This document shows positions 37,026 to 46,745 of a DNA stretch of 64,000 bases, one piece after another. Source of the DNA: Chromohalobacter sp. 11-W (GTDB lineage: Bacteria > Pseudomonadota > Gammaproteobacteria > Pseudomonadales > Halomonadaceae); the NCBI RefSeq assembly GCF_029889905.1, contig NZ_JARANZ010000001.1, forward strand, positions 62,001 through 126,000, written 5' to 3'. Made by a program: the position numbers and the translations under genes. Position 1 is the stretch's first letter. Each line of letters opens with the position of its first letter. Below the pieces are notes generated by a model. It saw nothing but the letters and a program-made list of their open reading frames with translations, was not told where the DNA came from and made no database searches.

Positions 37026-37643
37026 TTAGGCGCGTCGCGTGATGAGGTGAAACAGGCGGTCGATTGCCTCGCCGCCGCTTTCGCGCAGCGAGAAACTATC
37101 GGGAGCTCGGAGCCAGTCGTGTACCAAGCCGCCGATCATCGAGTGCAGCATCAGGGTGGCGACGTCCGGTGCGATCTCATCGATGAGCAGGCCCTCATCG
37201 TGGGCTTGCTGAAAGCAGCGTCGCACGACTTCGCGGCAATCTGAGGCCAGGCGGTTCTGAAGCTCCACGGGGTTGATGTCGCTGATGAATTCGCAGCGAT
37301 GCATCAAGATGGTGTGGACGCGACATGAACGTGGGCGCTCGAGCATCTCGAAGGCGTGTAGCGTGGCAAGGCGCAGCGTATCCAGCGGTCCTGTGGCCTG
37401 GCGCTCGGCGGTGATGTCGTCGATGATCTGCTGAAGCGGCATCTTGACCCGGTCGAGCATGGCATGGAACAGGTCGGCTTTGTTCTTGAAGTGCCAATAC
37501 ACGGCGCCGCGCGTCATACCGGCATGACGCGCGATATGTTCGAGCGAGGTGCGTGAGACGCCCTTTTCGAGGAAGACGTCTTCGGCGGCATCGAGCAAGG
37601 CTTCTCGCGTGGCCTCAGCTTCGGCTTTGGTTCTGCGGGGCAT
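37026..37643 (-). CDS. TetR-family repressor of the adjacent RND pump (AcrR/TtgR-like)
   Basis: The 205-residue regulator has a TetR DNA-binding domain (RREALL-like TREALLDAAEDVFLEKG, then HIARHAGMTRGAVYWHFKNKADLF) followed by a ligand-binding domain of about 140 residues with the C-terminal domain pattern of the AcrR/TtgR/MexZ group. It is divergent from the RND adaptor, with an operator candidate in the 161-base gap. It probably represses the pump and perhaps itself and is released by hydrophobic drugs. The start at 37643 (MPRRTKAEA) is chosen; the longer open frame upstream runs through the operator. Confidence 0.9.
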   Translation of the reverse strand: MPRRTKAEAEATREALLDAAEDVFLEKGVSRTSLEHIARHAGMTRGAVYWHFKNKADLFHAMLDRVKMPLQQIIDDITAERQATGPLDTLRLATLHAFEMLERPRSCRVHTILMHRCEFISDINPVELQNRLASDCREVVRRCFQQAHDEGLLIDEIAPDVATLMLHSMIGGLVHDWLRAPDSFSLRESGGEAIDRLFHLITRRA

Positions 37644-37737
37644 GGCGTGATCTCGTTGATGAATCCGGCCAGACGGCGGGGAATGAACACCGAGAGGCGA
37701 GACTTTTTTAGACATCATACCCCAAGTGAATGGCATT

Positions 37738-37753
37738 TACATTCATGTATGTA
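37738..37753. promoter_or_regulatory. Operator candidate for the TetR repressor of the RND pump
   Basis: TACATTCATGTATGTA is palindromic at 14 of 16 positions and resembles the TACAT…ATGTA arms of AcrR-type operators. It overlaps a possible promoter (TTTACA 37736-37741, 18-base gap, TAGTCT 37760-37765) 50 bases before the adaptor gene, which would suit repression. Confidence 0.6.
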
Positions 37754-37804
37754 TGCGTGTAGTCTTAGCCATCATTGATCTCGATCAAACAAGGTAAAAT
37801 ACCG

Positions 37805-39058
37805 ATGGTATCCACGACAGGGAATGAGCGCCGGGGCCTTTGGGCCGTGGCGTTGGCGGGCGTTCTGTTGATGGGCTGCGGCAGCGATGACGATGCTCAG
37901 CAGCAGTCAAGCGAGGCGTCTTCTCCGCCGCCCAAAAAGGCTCAGGTCATGGAAATGGCCAAGCGCGACATTTCGCTCGATAAATCTTATCCTGCCATGC
38001 TGCGCAGCGATAATGAAGTGACCGTCGTGGCGCGTGTCAGCGGTACGCTCGAAGAGCGGCATTTCGACCCCGGCCAGCAGGTCGAGAAGGGCGAGAGTCT
38101 CTACACGATCGAACCCGAAACCTATCAAGCGACCGTGCGCCAGCGCGAGGCGGATCTGCAAAGCGCGCAGGCCGATGCGGAACTGGCGCGGACTAATGCC
38201 GCCCGCTATGAGCGCCTGCTCAAGCAGAACTCCGTCAGTGTACAACAACGTGATCAGGCGCAGGCCGATCTCAAGGTCGCGCGTGCCAGCGTTGCCCAGG
38301 CACAAGCGTCGCTTGATAGCGCGCGTATCGATCTTGATTACACCGATGTCGAGGCGCCGGTAGCGGGCATGATCAGCCTGAGCGAGGTGAATCTCGGCAA
38401 TCTCGTCAACGATGGCACCGAGTTGGCGACGATTACCCCGCTCAATCCTCTCGAGGTGCGTTTCCAACTGCCTCAGGAAGAAGCCTTCGAACTACGGCGT
38501 CAGCGCCAGCAACAACAGGGTAAAGAGGCGATTACCGCCGAACTGCAGATTCCGGCGTTGCCGGGGCAGACCCTGACAGGGCGCGTAGAATTTTTGGGCT
38601 CGCGTGTCAGCGAAAGCACCAGCACCGTGCAGGCGAATGCCTTCTTCGATAATCCCGATGGCATGTTCATGCCGGGACAGTTCGTGCGCATCGAGCTGGA
38701 AGGCCTGAAGCGCTTCGATGTGTTCGCCGTGCCCGAGATTGCTGTGACGCAAGGGCTGATGGGTCCTCAAGTCTATGTGCTGAATGAAGAAGACAAGGTG
38801 CGCACGCAGACCGTGCAGCTCGGTGATACAGCGGGACCGTGGATGATCATTATGGACGGGATCAAGGCGGGAGACCGCGTCATCGTCAGCGATCCAGGCA
38901 ACATCAGTGCCGGTGCGAGCATCGATCCTCAGCCGTTCGACGGCGATGCCGAAGCGCTCTCGGGTGCCGAAAAAGGCGAGGCTGCATCGGGAAGTCAGAC
39001 CGAGAAGAAAGGGGCATCCAATGGCGATGGCCAAGCCAACGAGGAAGGTGGAGCCTGA
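37805..39058 (+). CDS. RND efflux pump periplasmic adaptor lipoprotein (AcrA/MexA-like)
   Basis: The 417-residue membrane-fusion protein has a lipobox (LLMGC, Cys 25), so it should be anchored by lipid to the inner membrane facing the periplasm. It then has the beta-barrel/lipoyl start (VSGTLEERHFDPGQQVEKGESLYTIEP), a coiled-coil hairpin (about 115-165, rich in A/Q/D/R), the second lipoyl half (YTDVEAPVAGMISLSEV) and a C-terminal polar, charged tail. It would bridge the RND transporter to an outer-membrane channel. It is 3 bases upstream of the pump; no tolC-like gene follows, so it probably uses a channel encoded elsewhere. Confidence 0.93.
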   Translation: MVSTTGNERRGLWAVALAGVLLMGCGSDDDAQQQSSEASSPPPKKAQVMEMAKRDISLDKSYPAMLRSDNEVTVVARVSGTLEERHFDPGQQVEKGESLYTIEPETYQATVRQREADLQSAQADAELARTNAARYERLLKQNSVSVQQRDQAQADLKVARASVAQAQASLDSARIDLDYTDVEAPVAGMISLSEVNLGNLVNDGTELATITPLNPLEVRFQLPQEEAFELRRQRQQQQGKEAITAELQIPALPGQTLTGRVEFLGSRVSESTSTVQANAFFDNPDGMFMPGQFVRIELEGLKRFDVFAVPEIAVTQGLMGPQVYVLNEEDKVRTQTVQLGDTAGPWMIIMDGIKAGDRVIVSDPGNISAGASIDPQPFDGDAEALSGAEKGEAASGSQTEKKGASNGDGQANEEGGA

Positions 39059-39061
39059 CGG

Positions 39062-42000
39062 ATGAATATTTCCAACTTCTTCATAAAACGGCCGGTCTTC
39101 GCCACCGTTATTTCGATCATCGTGGCGGTGATCGGGATAATGGCGATGCGCGTCTTGCCCATCGAGCAATATCCCAGCGTCGTACCGCCAACGGTTTCCG
39201 TGCAGGCAACCTATCCCGGTGCCGATGCCGAGACGGTCTCTAAGACCGTGGCGGCTCCGATCGCCGAGGCGATCAACGGGGTCGAGGACATGATCTACAT
39301 GACCTCGACCAGTGCCGATAATGGCTCGATGCGGATGAACGTCTCGTTCGGTATCGGTACTGACGGTGATATCAACACGATCAACGTCAATAACCGTGTC
39401 CAGCAGGCGTTGTCGCAGTTGCCTGAATCGGTGCAATCGCAAGGGGTCACGGTTGAGCTGAGTTCAAGCAGTATCTTGATGTTGGTGGCGTTGACGTCGC
39501 CGACGGATGAATACAACAACATCTACATGCAGAACTACGCCACGCTCAATATCCTCAATGAACTCCGCCAGGTCCCCGGCGTGGGGACGGCCGAGGTGCT
39601 GGGGGGTGGCGAGTTCGCCATGCGTATCTGGCTCAATCCGGATAAATTGGCGCAGTACGACATGACCTCGGCCGAGGTGGCCAATGCCATCCGGTCGCAG
39701 AATACGGAAATTCCGGCGGGGGCCCTGGCCCAGGCGCCGCAAGAGGACCCGCGTGCGTATACGTATACCATTACGGCGCCGGGGCGTTTGGCTAATGCGG
39801 AACAATTCCGCGATATCATTCTGCGCACCAACAACGATGGCTCGGCGCTGCGCTTGAGCGATGTGGCGCGTGTCGAACTGGGGGCGTCATCCTATTCGGT
39901 CAACGCCAACATGAACGGCGCCACCATGACGCCGATCATGATCAATCAGCAGCCCGGCGCTAATGCCCTGGAAACCGCCGAGGCCGTCAAGAGCAAGATG
40001 GACGAGCTGTCCGAGCGGTTTCCGCCGGGGCTTAAGTATGACGTGCCTTACGATACGACATTGTTTATCGATGCCTCGGTGGAGTCGGTCTTCCATACGT
40101 TCATAGAGGCGTTGCTGATCGTTGCGGTGATCGTGTTCATCTTTCTGCAGAACTGGCGCACCACGATCATTGCCATGTCGGTGGTGCCGGTCTCGGTGGT
40201 GGGGACCTTCGCCGGGCTGTACATGTTCGGCTTCTCGATCAACTTGTTGTCGCTGTTTGCCATGGTGCTGGCGATCGGCATCGTGGTCGATGACGCGATA
40301 CTGGTGGTGGAAAACGTCGAGCGATTACTGGAGGAAGATCCCGAAATACCCATACGCAAGGCGGCCATCACCGCCATGAAAGAAGTGAGCGGCCCGGTTA
40401 TAGCAACTTCGTTCATCATGGCGGCGGTGTTTATACCGGTGGCTTTCTTGGGTGGTTTTACCGGCCAGATCTACCAGCAGTTCGCGTTGACCATTGCCAT
40501 CTCCGTGGCCATCTCAGCAGTCGTGGCCTTGACCTTCACGCCGGCAATGAGCGCGCTTTTCGTCAAGCATAAGTCAGAGATAGGCGATTCCAAGATCGCG
40601 CGTGCCGCTTCGACACCATTCCGTCTGTTCGATCGCTTCTTCGATTGGGTGACGCGGGGGTACATGGCAGTCGTACGCTTGCTGGTCAAGGCTTGGGTGC
40701 TGACGCTGGTCTTGGCGGCGCTCATCATCGGCTGTTCCTATTGGCTGTACCAGAGCAATCCTTCGACATTGATTCCCGAAACCGACCAGGGGATCGCCAT
40801 CGCGAGTATCACCTTGCCACAAGGCGCATCGGTTGCGCGTACCACCGAGTACATGGAGAAGCTGAGCAACAAGATCGAGCAGGACCCGGCGGTGGCATAT
40901 TCCACGGCGATAGCCGGCTACGATATGCTCTCCAGCGCGGTCAATACGGCCAAGGGCGTGATGTTCATCACCATGAAGCCATGGGGAGAGCGTGATGAGT
41001 CCGTCGAGGACATGATCGCCAAGATCAATCGCATTGGGGCTGGTCTTGAGGGTGGTACGACCATGGCCTTCAACATGCCGCCGATCATCGGGCTTTCCAC
41101 CACGGGTGGCTTCACCGGTTATCTGCAGTCCTACGGTGGGGCTGATTCCCGCGAGTTGATGCAGGCTTCCGGTAAAATAATGCAGGCTGCCAACAAGCGT
41201 CCTGAGCTGGCCCAGGTGTTCACCACCTTCGATGCCTCGGTGCCATCGTATCGAGCGCATATAGACCAGGAAAAAGCCCTGAGTTACGGCGTGTCGATCA
41301 ATGATCTCAATACGACGCTTTCGAATACGCTAGGCAGCGGTTTCGTGAACTATTTCACGTATCAGAACCGCAACTTCCAGGTCTACATGCAGAACGAGGA
41401 CACGTTCCGGCAAACACCCGATGACTTGAACAAGATCTTCGTGCGTGGCGGCGATGGCGAGCGTATCCCGATTTCCGAGTTCGTGACGCTCGAACGTCAG
41501 TCGGCACCCTCTGTCGTATCGCGCTTTGGTGTCTATCCGTCGGCGCAGTTCCAGGGTGGCCCCGCGCCGGGTTATAGCTCGGGCCAGGCGATCGCTGCGA
41601 TGCAAGAGGTGGTTCAGCAAGAACTTGGCAACGATTGGGGGATGGGCTGGACAGGCACGTCCTTCCAGGAGGCCAATGCCGGCAATGCCGCGATTATTGC
41701 CATTACCTTCGGCATTCTGATGGTCTTCTTGATCCTGGCGGCGCAGTACGAAAGCTGGGCGTTGCCGCTGGCGGTCATCACGGCGGTACCCTTTGCCTTT
41801 ATCGGGTCCATCGGCGGGATCGTGCTGCGTGGATTGGATACCAGTGTCTATGTCCAGGTGGGCATGCTGGTGGTGGTCGGGCTGGCGGCTAAAAACGCCA
41901 TCCTGATCGTCGAGTTCGCCGAGTTGCAGCGGCGCGAACTCGGCAAGTCGATCCGTGATGCCGCATTGACCGCCTCTGAGCTGCGTTTCCGACCGATCGT

Positions 42001-42265
42001 GATGACCTCGCTGGCGTTCATCTTCGGGACCTTGCCGCTGGCCATCGCGAGTGGTGCCAATGACACCAACAGCCATCATATCGGCACCACGGTGGCGATG
42101 GGGATGGTCTCGGTGGCCGTGTTGGCGAGCTTCTTCGTGCCAGCCTTCTACGCCATGATCGCCAACGCGCAGGTATGGCTGCAGAAGAAACGGGGCGTAT
42201 CCTCTCATCACGAGGATGACGACGAGACGTCGGCAACGTCCGGGCCGCCGACAAACAGTCACTGA
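39062..42265 (+). CDS. RND multidrug efflux transporter (AcrB/MexB, HAE-1 family)
   Basis: The 1067-residue inner-membrane proton/drug antiporter has the AcrB layout: TM1 (about 10-28), a large periplasmic loop, TM2-TM6, a second loop and TM8-TM12. The N-terminal FFIKRPVFATVISIIVAVIG and TYPGADAETVSKTVAAPIAE are classic. The TM4 proton-relay aspartates are in LAIGIVVDDAILVVENVER, and the TM10 lysine is in VVGLAAKNAILIVEFA. With the adaptor it forms a two-gene operon ending at a strong terminator. Substrates are likely hydrophobic drugs or detergents, controlled by the divergent TetR gene. Confidence 0.95.
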   Translation: MNISNFFIKRPVFATVISIIVAVIGIMAMRVLPIEQYPSVVPPTVSVQATYPGADAETVSKTVAAPIAEAINGVEDMIYMTSTSADNGSMRMNVSFGIGTDGDINTINVNNRVQQALSQLPESVQSQGVTVELSSSSILMLVALTSPTDEYNNIYMQNYATLNILNELRQVPGVGTAEVLGGGEFAMRIWLNPDKLAQYDMTSAEVANAIRSQNTEIPAGALAQAPQEDPRAYTYTITAPGRLANAEQFRDIILRTNNDGSALRLSDVARVELGASSYSVNANMNGATMTPIMINQQPGANALETAEAVKSKMDELSERFPPGLKYDVPYDTTLFIDASVESVFHTFIEALLIVAVIVFIFLQNWRTTIIAMSVVPVSVVGTFAGLYMFGFSINLLSLFAMVLAIGIVVDDAILVVENVERLLEEDPEIPIRKAAITAMKEVSGPVIATSFIMAAVFIPVAFLGGFTGQIYQQFALTIAISVAISAVVALTFTPAMSALFVKHKSEIGDSKIARAASTPFRLFDRFFDWVTRGYMAVVRLLVKAWVLTLVLAALIIGCSYWLYQSNPSTLIPETDQGIAIASITLPQGASVARTTEYMEKLSNKIEQDPAVAYSTAIAGYDMLSSAVNTAKGVMFITMKPWGERDESVEDMIAKINRIGAGLEGGTTMAFNMPPIIGLSTTGGFTGYLQSYGGADSRELMQASGKIMQAANKRPELAQVFTTFDASVPSYRAHIDQEKALSYGVSINDLNTTLSNTLGSGFVNYFTYQNRNFQVYMQNEDTFRQTPDDLNKIFVRGGDGERIPISEFVTLERQSAPSVVSRFGVYPSAQFQGGPAPGYSSGQAIAAMQEVVQQELGNDWGMGWTGTSFQEANAGNAAIIAITFGILMVFLILAAQYESWALPLAVITAVPFAFIGSIGGIVLRGLDTSVYVQVGMLVVVGLAAKNAILIVEFAELQRRELGKSIRDAALTASELRFRPIVMTSLAFIFGTLPLAIASGANDTNSHHIGTTVAMGMVSVAVLASFFVPAFYAMIANAQVWLQKKRGVSSHHEDDDETSATSGPPTNSH

Positions 42266-42286
42266 TCTTCGATTGAACCGACTATG

Positions 42287-42313
42287 GCCAGGGCTTCGCG
42301 CCCTGGCTTTTTT
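42287..42313 (+). terminator. Terminator of the RND pump operon
   Basis: GCCAGGGC-TTCGC-GCCCTGGC forms a perfect 8-base stem followed by TTTTTT, 21 bases after the pump stop. Confidence 0.93.
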
Positions 42314-42406
42314 ATTTGCGCGTGCATGGTGCAGACGTGCCGGCCGGTTGGTTGCGACGCTCGGCTAGGGCACTCTGTCATGATGGGAAGACGAGGTGAG
42401 GTGAGC

Positions 42407-44674
42407 ATGATCAAGGGCGTGGCGCATTGGTACCGAGGAATCCTCCTCTTGTGTGCATTACTAGTTTTTTCCGGCAGTGCGTGGGGCCAGAGTGCATCCC
42501 CGCTGGCGGCTCTGTCCGGGGGCAGTAACGGTCAGGCATCACAAGATGAGGTGCCATCGAACGCGCAGGCGCGTGCCTCGTTAGATAGCGTCATCTCGAT
42601 GCTCGAGGATCAGGAGCGTCGAGACGCCTTGCTCACACAGTTGCGTGAGTTGCGAGCCTCGCTGGAGGGCGCCGATGCCGACGCCGAGCCAGAGTCGCCG
42701 CGAGGGTTGTTGGGGGCCATTGCGGACTCGCTGACCTCATTGAGCGATTCCGGCGAGGTCGTGACCCCGTTCGAGTATTGGCAACGTCTGGGCGAACGGG
42801 CGGGGGACACCCTGACGCAGCGTGTCTCGTCGTTGGAGTCGTTGCTGCATCTCGTCGGCGATTTCGTCTGGGTGCTGGGATTGTGGGGCGGTAGCGCGGC
42901 GCTGATGGTGTTCGGCGGGCGCAGCTTGGCCAAGCGCATGAACATGCAACTCACGCTCAGCGCCGAGCCGAGCACCTGGATGCTGATACGCCATATGCTG
43001 CGGCGCTTGCTACCCTGGGGCCTCGCCTTCGGCCTCACCCTGGGTGTCGTGCACGGCATGACGTCCACACTGGGGATGACGCTGGCGATGGTGATCGCTT
43101 ACATCACCTTGTGTGGGATTCTGTTCACCGCCGTGTGTGAAGTCGTCTTCTCGCTATTCGCTAACGGCCATCGTCGTGTTGCTTTGCGTATTCTGCATCG
43201 CCGGGCAGCTCGCTGGTTGTTCATCATCGGTGCGCTGGTCGCCTTGGGCGACGCCTCGAATGCCTCGGAACTGCGCTCGGACTTGGGAGCGTCGTTAGCG
43301 GAAATGGTCTCGATGCTGTCCAATGTCACCGCCGCCTTGTTGACGGGGGCGTTTACGATCCGCTTCAAGCGCCCGATCAAGCACCTGATCCGTAATCGGC
43401 CCTATCGCTACCGGCGCGACAAGCGTGCCAGCAGTGAGTTGATCCAGGTGATCGGGTCATTGTGGCATGTGCCGATTCTGCTCATGGTCGTGGTCTCGCT
43501 GGTTGCGATCCTGACATCGGAGGGCGATTCACGCAGCGCCTTCGCCAAGGCCATCGTGACCGCCGGATTATTGGTGGTGACCCTGATCATCAATGGTCTG
43601 ATTCATCGCCATGCCGAGCAGCCTTCCAAGCTGCGTCGTCAGTCACAGTATCGGCGGCGTCTGCTGCGCTTCGGTTATACTCTGGCGCACTTGGTCAGCT
43701 GGTTGGTCTTCGCCGAGTTGGCGATGCGTGTCTGGGGCTTGTCGTTGTTGGCCTTTGGTGGGGACGAGGGCATCAGCCAGCGTATCGGGCAATCGCTGAT
43801 CAGTATCGGCATGACCTTGCTGCTGGCGTGGCTGGTCTGGATTCTTGCCGATACCGCGATCGAGCGGGCATTGCTCTCTTCCAAGCGCGGTCGCAGCGGG
43901 CGCGCGCAGAGCACGCGGGCGCAAACCATTACACCGCTGATTCGCAATGTGGTCTTTGCCACCATCGTGATTATCGCGGTCATCGTGGCGCTGGCCAATC
44001 TGGGGGTTAATGTCACGCCGCTGCTGGCCGGTGCCGGGGTGATCGGTCTGGCGGTGGGCTTTGGCGCTCAGACGCTGGTCCAGGACCTGATCACGGGGCT
44101 TTTCATCCTCATCGAGGATTCGTTGGCCATCGACGATTTCGTCGACCTGAGCGGGCACATGGGGACGGTCGAGGGATTGAGTCTGCGCACTGTGCGCTTG
44201 CGTGACCTGGATGGCATCGTGCATACGATGCCCTTTAGTCAGATCAAGGGAATCCAGAATTTTTCACGGGAATTCGGTGTCGCCCTGATGCGTGTTCGTG
44301 TGGCGCATCATATGAAGATCGACGAAGCGATCGCTATCGTGCGTGAAGTGGCCGAAGAGCTGCGCCGAGATCCGATGATGCGGCATTACATCTGGTCGCC
44401 GCTGGAGCTCCAGGGGGTGGAAAGTTTCGATGCCGGTGCGGCGATTCTGCGTATGCGCATGCGCACGGCGCCGATCATGCAGTGGGACGTGGCGCGGGCT
44501 TTCAACCTGCGGCTCAAGCGACGTTTCGATGAACTCGGCATGGAACTCGCCATGCCGCGTATGAGCGTGAGTCTCGAACAGTCATCGGTCGAGGCTGAGA
44601 ACCTGCCGACTGCGACTGAGCATGCCACGACGGCCAGTGGCGATGTCAGCGATGCGCCATCCGACACCAGTTGA
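42407..44674 (+). CDS. MscS-family mechanosensitive channel (large, YbiO-like)
   Basis: The 755-residue protein has a signal peptide (cleavage near AWG-QSA, residue 28), a periplasmic coiled or helical region (about 30-165) and about 10-11 transmembrane segments. The MscS core is near residues 505-720. The pore helix is LLAGAGVIGLAVGFGAQTLVQDLITG (Gly/Ala-packed TM3), followed by the beta-domain FVDLSGHMGTVEGLSLRTVRLRD and the vestibule. Length and build fit E. coli YbiO (741) better than MscK. It would release solutes on hypo-osmotic shock, useful to a halophile. The start at 42407 has GGTGAG upstream; earlier in-frame ATGs lack signal-peptide coding. Confidence 0.9.
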   Translation: MIKGVAHWYRGILLLCALLVFSGSAWGQSASPLAALSGGSNGQASQDEVPSNAQARASLDSVISMLEDQERRDALLTQLRELRASLEGADADAEPESPRGLLGAIADSLTSLSDSGEVVTPFEYWQRLGERAGDTLTQRVSSLESLLHLVGDFVWVLGLWGGSAALMVFGGRSLAKRMNMQLTLSAEPSTWMLIRHMLRRLLPWGLAFGLTLGVVHGMTSTLGMTLAMVIAYITLCGILFTAVCEVVFSLFANGHRRVALRILHRRAARWLFIIGALVALGDASNASELRSDLGASLAEMVSMLSNVTAALLTGAFTIRFKRPIKHLIRNRPYRYRRDKRASSELIQVIGSLWHVPILLMVVVSLVAILTSEGDSRSAFAKAIVTAGLLVVTLIINGLIHRHAEQPSKLRRQSQYRRRLLRFGYTLAHLVSWLVFAELAMRVWGLSLLAFGGDEGISQRIGQSLISIGMTLLLAWLVWILADTAIERALLSSKRGRSGRAQSTRAQTITPLIRNVVFATIVIIAVIVALANLGVNVTPLLAGAGVIGLAVGFGAQTLVQDLITGLFILIEDSLAIDDFVDLSGHMGTVEGLSLRTVRLRDLDGIVHTMPFSQIKGIQNFSREFGVALMRVRVAHHMKIDEAIAIVREVAEELRRDPMMRHYIWSPLELQGVESFDAGAAILRMRMRTAPIMQWDVARAFNLRLKRRFDELGMELAMPRMSVSLEQSSVEAENLPTATEHATTASGDVSDAPSDTS

Positions 44675-44828
44675 TCGCGACTGCGGAGGTGGCTAGCTAG
44701 AAAAAAGGGGATGACTCATGTCATGGCGTCACCGTTAAAGGTATGCAGCTAGCGGCCGATGCTCATAGGATGCTCGCACGCCACGCGGCAATTACCTATA
44801 ACGAACAATCCAAAAGCCAGGAGCTGGC

Positions 44829-45839
44829 ATGGCATCATCGCGTTTTACGCCTTTCGAGCGTTTATTGCTCAGCAGCCGTAACGAGGCCGATACGGCTGCG
44901 TTGTTGTTATTGGCGTGGCTGGCGATGAGCGATGGGCAGGGGACCTTGAGCGACCGCAAGCGCACCTTGCTCGACGAGCTCACCGGAGACTTTCGTCACG
45001 ATCATGGTTATCAGTTGATCGTCGACCTGGCGAGTGCGCCGGATTTCGTCGCCTTGCAGCTCGCGGCGGAAGTGTTGCAGCGCTATTATCGAGGGCCGCG
45101 CCGGGAAACCTTTCTCCGCCAAGCGATTCATGTGGCAACCCATGAAGGGGCATTGGCGGCTGGCCAGCATCATGTGCTGCGTTTTCTGGCCGACCTGCTG
45201 AACGTAGCGCCAGAGACGTTCGAGGTCTTGTTCCGGGATGTTGCCGGTTACCCGCTGGAGGCGCCCGAGGACCCGAGTGCCGCACATTACTGGCGGTCAC
45301 GCGAGAGTGCCGATCATCGGCATTCCTCCCAGCAAGGCCATCGCGGCGCGCAAGGTGAAAGTTCTCGGGAGCGCACGGGTGGGGAGGAAGACAACGCGCA
45401 AGGTTCGCGGGACCGTCACTGGCATGAGCGGCGCTATCGCCAGCGTGAGCATGCCAAGGACGAGCGTGAAGAAGCTCGGCAGCGTCGCTGGCGTTGGCGG
45501 CGCGAGAAGACCGGGCAGCGTGAGCAGGCCCATGATGGCCAGCATTCGGACAAGGGCAAGCGGCATCGCGAGGGTTTCTCCAACGAAGGCTTTTCCCACG
45601 ACGGTGCGTATGCCAAAGGCCATGCCACGGGTAATGAAAAGGCTCAGCGGGCATTGGCCGTACTGGGTTTGATGGAAAATGCACAGAAGAGCGACATCAA
45701 GCGCGCCTACCGACGTCTGGCCCAAAAATACCATCCCGATCGCTATCATGCGCAAAGTCAGGAGGCGATGGTCACGGCGTCGCTGCGCTTTCAGCGAATC
45801 AAGAATGCCTACGATTATTTGATGCGCCAACATGCGTGA
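44829..45839 (+). CDS. DjlA-like protein: TerB-like N-terminus and C-terminal J-domain
   Basis: The 336-residue protein starts with a helical TerB-like region (about 10-135: AALLLLAWLAMSDGQGTLS … APETFEVLF) as in DjlA, but without DjlA's N-terminal membrane segment. A very polar, H/R/E/Q-rich low-complexity linker (about 150-260) leads to a J-domain (about 270-334) with an intact HPD at 302-304 (AQKYHPDRY). It should stimulate DnaK ATPase. The start has CAGGAG 6 bases upstream. Its stop overlaps the next gene by 8 bases. Confidence 0.85.
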   Translation: MASSRFTPFERLLLSSRNEADTAALLLLAWLAMSDGQGTLSDRKRTLLDELTGDFRHDHGYQLIVDLASAPDFVALQLAAEVLQRYYRGPRRETFLRQAIHVATHEGALAAGQHHVLRFLADLLNVAPETFEVLFRDVAGYPLEAPEDPSAAHYWRSRESADHRHSSQQGHRGAQGESSRERTGGEEDNAQGSRDRHWHERRYRQREHAKDEREEARQRRWRWRREKTGQREQAHDGQHSDKGKRHREGFSNEGFSHDGAYAKGHATGNEKAQRALAVLGLMENAQKSDIKRAYRRLAQKYHPDRYHAQSQEAMVTASLRFQRIKNAYDYLMRQHA

Positions 45840-46254
45840 TCTTTATCGACGATTGAACATACACGTGTCGGCGAACGACGCGGGCATCGCCCGGGCCATT
45901 GCGCGCTGTGAGAATCAGGCCGTCAAGACGGACGCCGAAGATGTCTTGCGCGTCGAATCGCGCAAGCGTGAATACGACCAGCTCTATGGCACCTTGACGG
46001 GCATAGGGCTGCTGCGTGCGCGAATGGGGTTGAGTCATGCGCCATATTGGAACGGCAACGTGGCCAACGACTTCTCGATCAGCGCCGATGGCGAATACGC
46101 CCGCTACGCGGAGCTAAAGGTCAAGGTGGCCCGTGCCGTTCGCGTCCACGATACCTGGCAGCAAGTGCGCAGGGGGATGCTGTGGGGCGGTGGAATTTCG
46201 TTGGCCACGGGCGTCGGCGTGGCGTTGCTGGTGTTTGCGCCGGATCTTTTCTGA
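45832..46254 (+). CDS. J-like membrane-anchored protein lacking HPD
   Basis: The 140-residue protein opens DLYRRLNIHVSANDAGIARAIARC and later has VLRVESRKREYDQLYG, the layout of a J-domain's first helix and its final RRxYD segment, but no HPD motif lies between. One transmembrane segment (about 116-137, GGGISLATGVGVALLVF) ends the protein. It starts inside the last codons of the preceding DjlA-like gene (8-base overlap), so the two are translationally coupled. A docking or regulatory partner of the upstream J-protein at the membrane is a reasonable guess; no function is shown. Confidence 0.7.
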   Translation: MRDLYRRLNIHVSANDAGIARAIARCENQAVKTDAEDVLRVESRKREYDQLYGTLTGIGLLRARMGLSHAPYWNGNVANDFSISADGEYARYAELKVKVARAVRVHDTWQQVRRGMLWGGGISLATGVGVALLVFAPDLF

Positions 46255-46745
46255 TCCCATGTCATGGCGTCGTTGAGGGACCTTGCGCTACCCCCTACAA
46301 TCGTATGAGCGCTTGCTCAGTCAAGAGGCTCAGGGTGCGACATGGATGCGGCAATTGGTCGCTTCTATTTCGCCTGATTTTGCTTCAGAATGCCGCCCCG
46401 TCGGCTCTCCCTGCTTGTTGCCTGCATTCGACCGAATAGCGATGCTTTAGCAGGCAGGCGAGGGGTGAGATGGCGTAATCAATGCGTGCTCGTTTATGGC
46501 GGAGACATTCACCATTGCCTAGCATGCGCGGTACGCCCAACCTTCAGAGCGCATCACACTCGTGCCATGGGCAGCCGGGAAACCGGTGATCGGTCGGGAT
46601 GCATGCCATGGGGCGTTTCCAAGTGGTCAGTAATGCATGAGCCGACCATTTGGACACGCTCCAAGTCGCTGACGTTCCGTTGGCGAACGTGCCACTACAT
46701 TTTGACCGCCAGGCCTAACGGGTCGCTAGCGGAGGAAAGCATTCA
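46255..46745. other. 491-base non-coding region upstream of the cyo operon
   Basis: No convincing gene is seen; open frames here have no ribosome sites or recognisable products. ACGTTC-CGTTGGC-GAACGT at 46672-46690 is a small inverted repeat. TTGACC at 46702-46707 could be a -35 but lacks a clear -10. The cyo leader ORF and its ribosome site (GGAGG 46731-46735) begin at the end. A long regulated promoter region would suit an oxygen- or carbon-controlled oxidase operon, but no specific site could be identified. Confidence 0.5.

Noticed and set aside
41330-42262. A 310-codon open frame antisense to the RND transporter
   Set aside because: It is complementary to the conserved C-terminal half of the pump, with a His/Arg/Asp-rich composition typical of such shadows.
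46255-46745. Possible small genes in the 491-base region before cyo
   Set aside because: Candidate frames start without ribosome sites and give products with no plausible pattern; only the 16-codon leader was kept.
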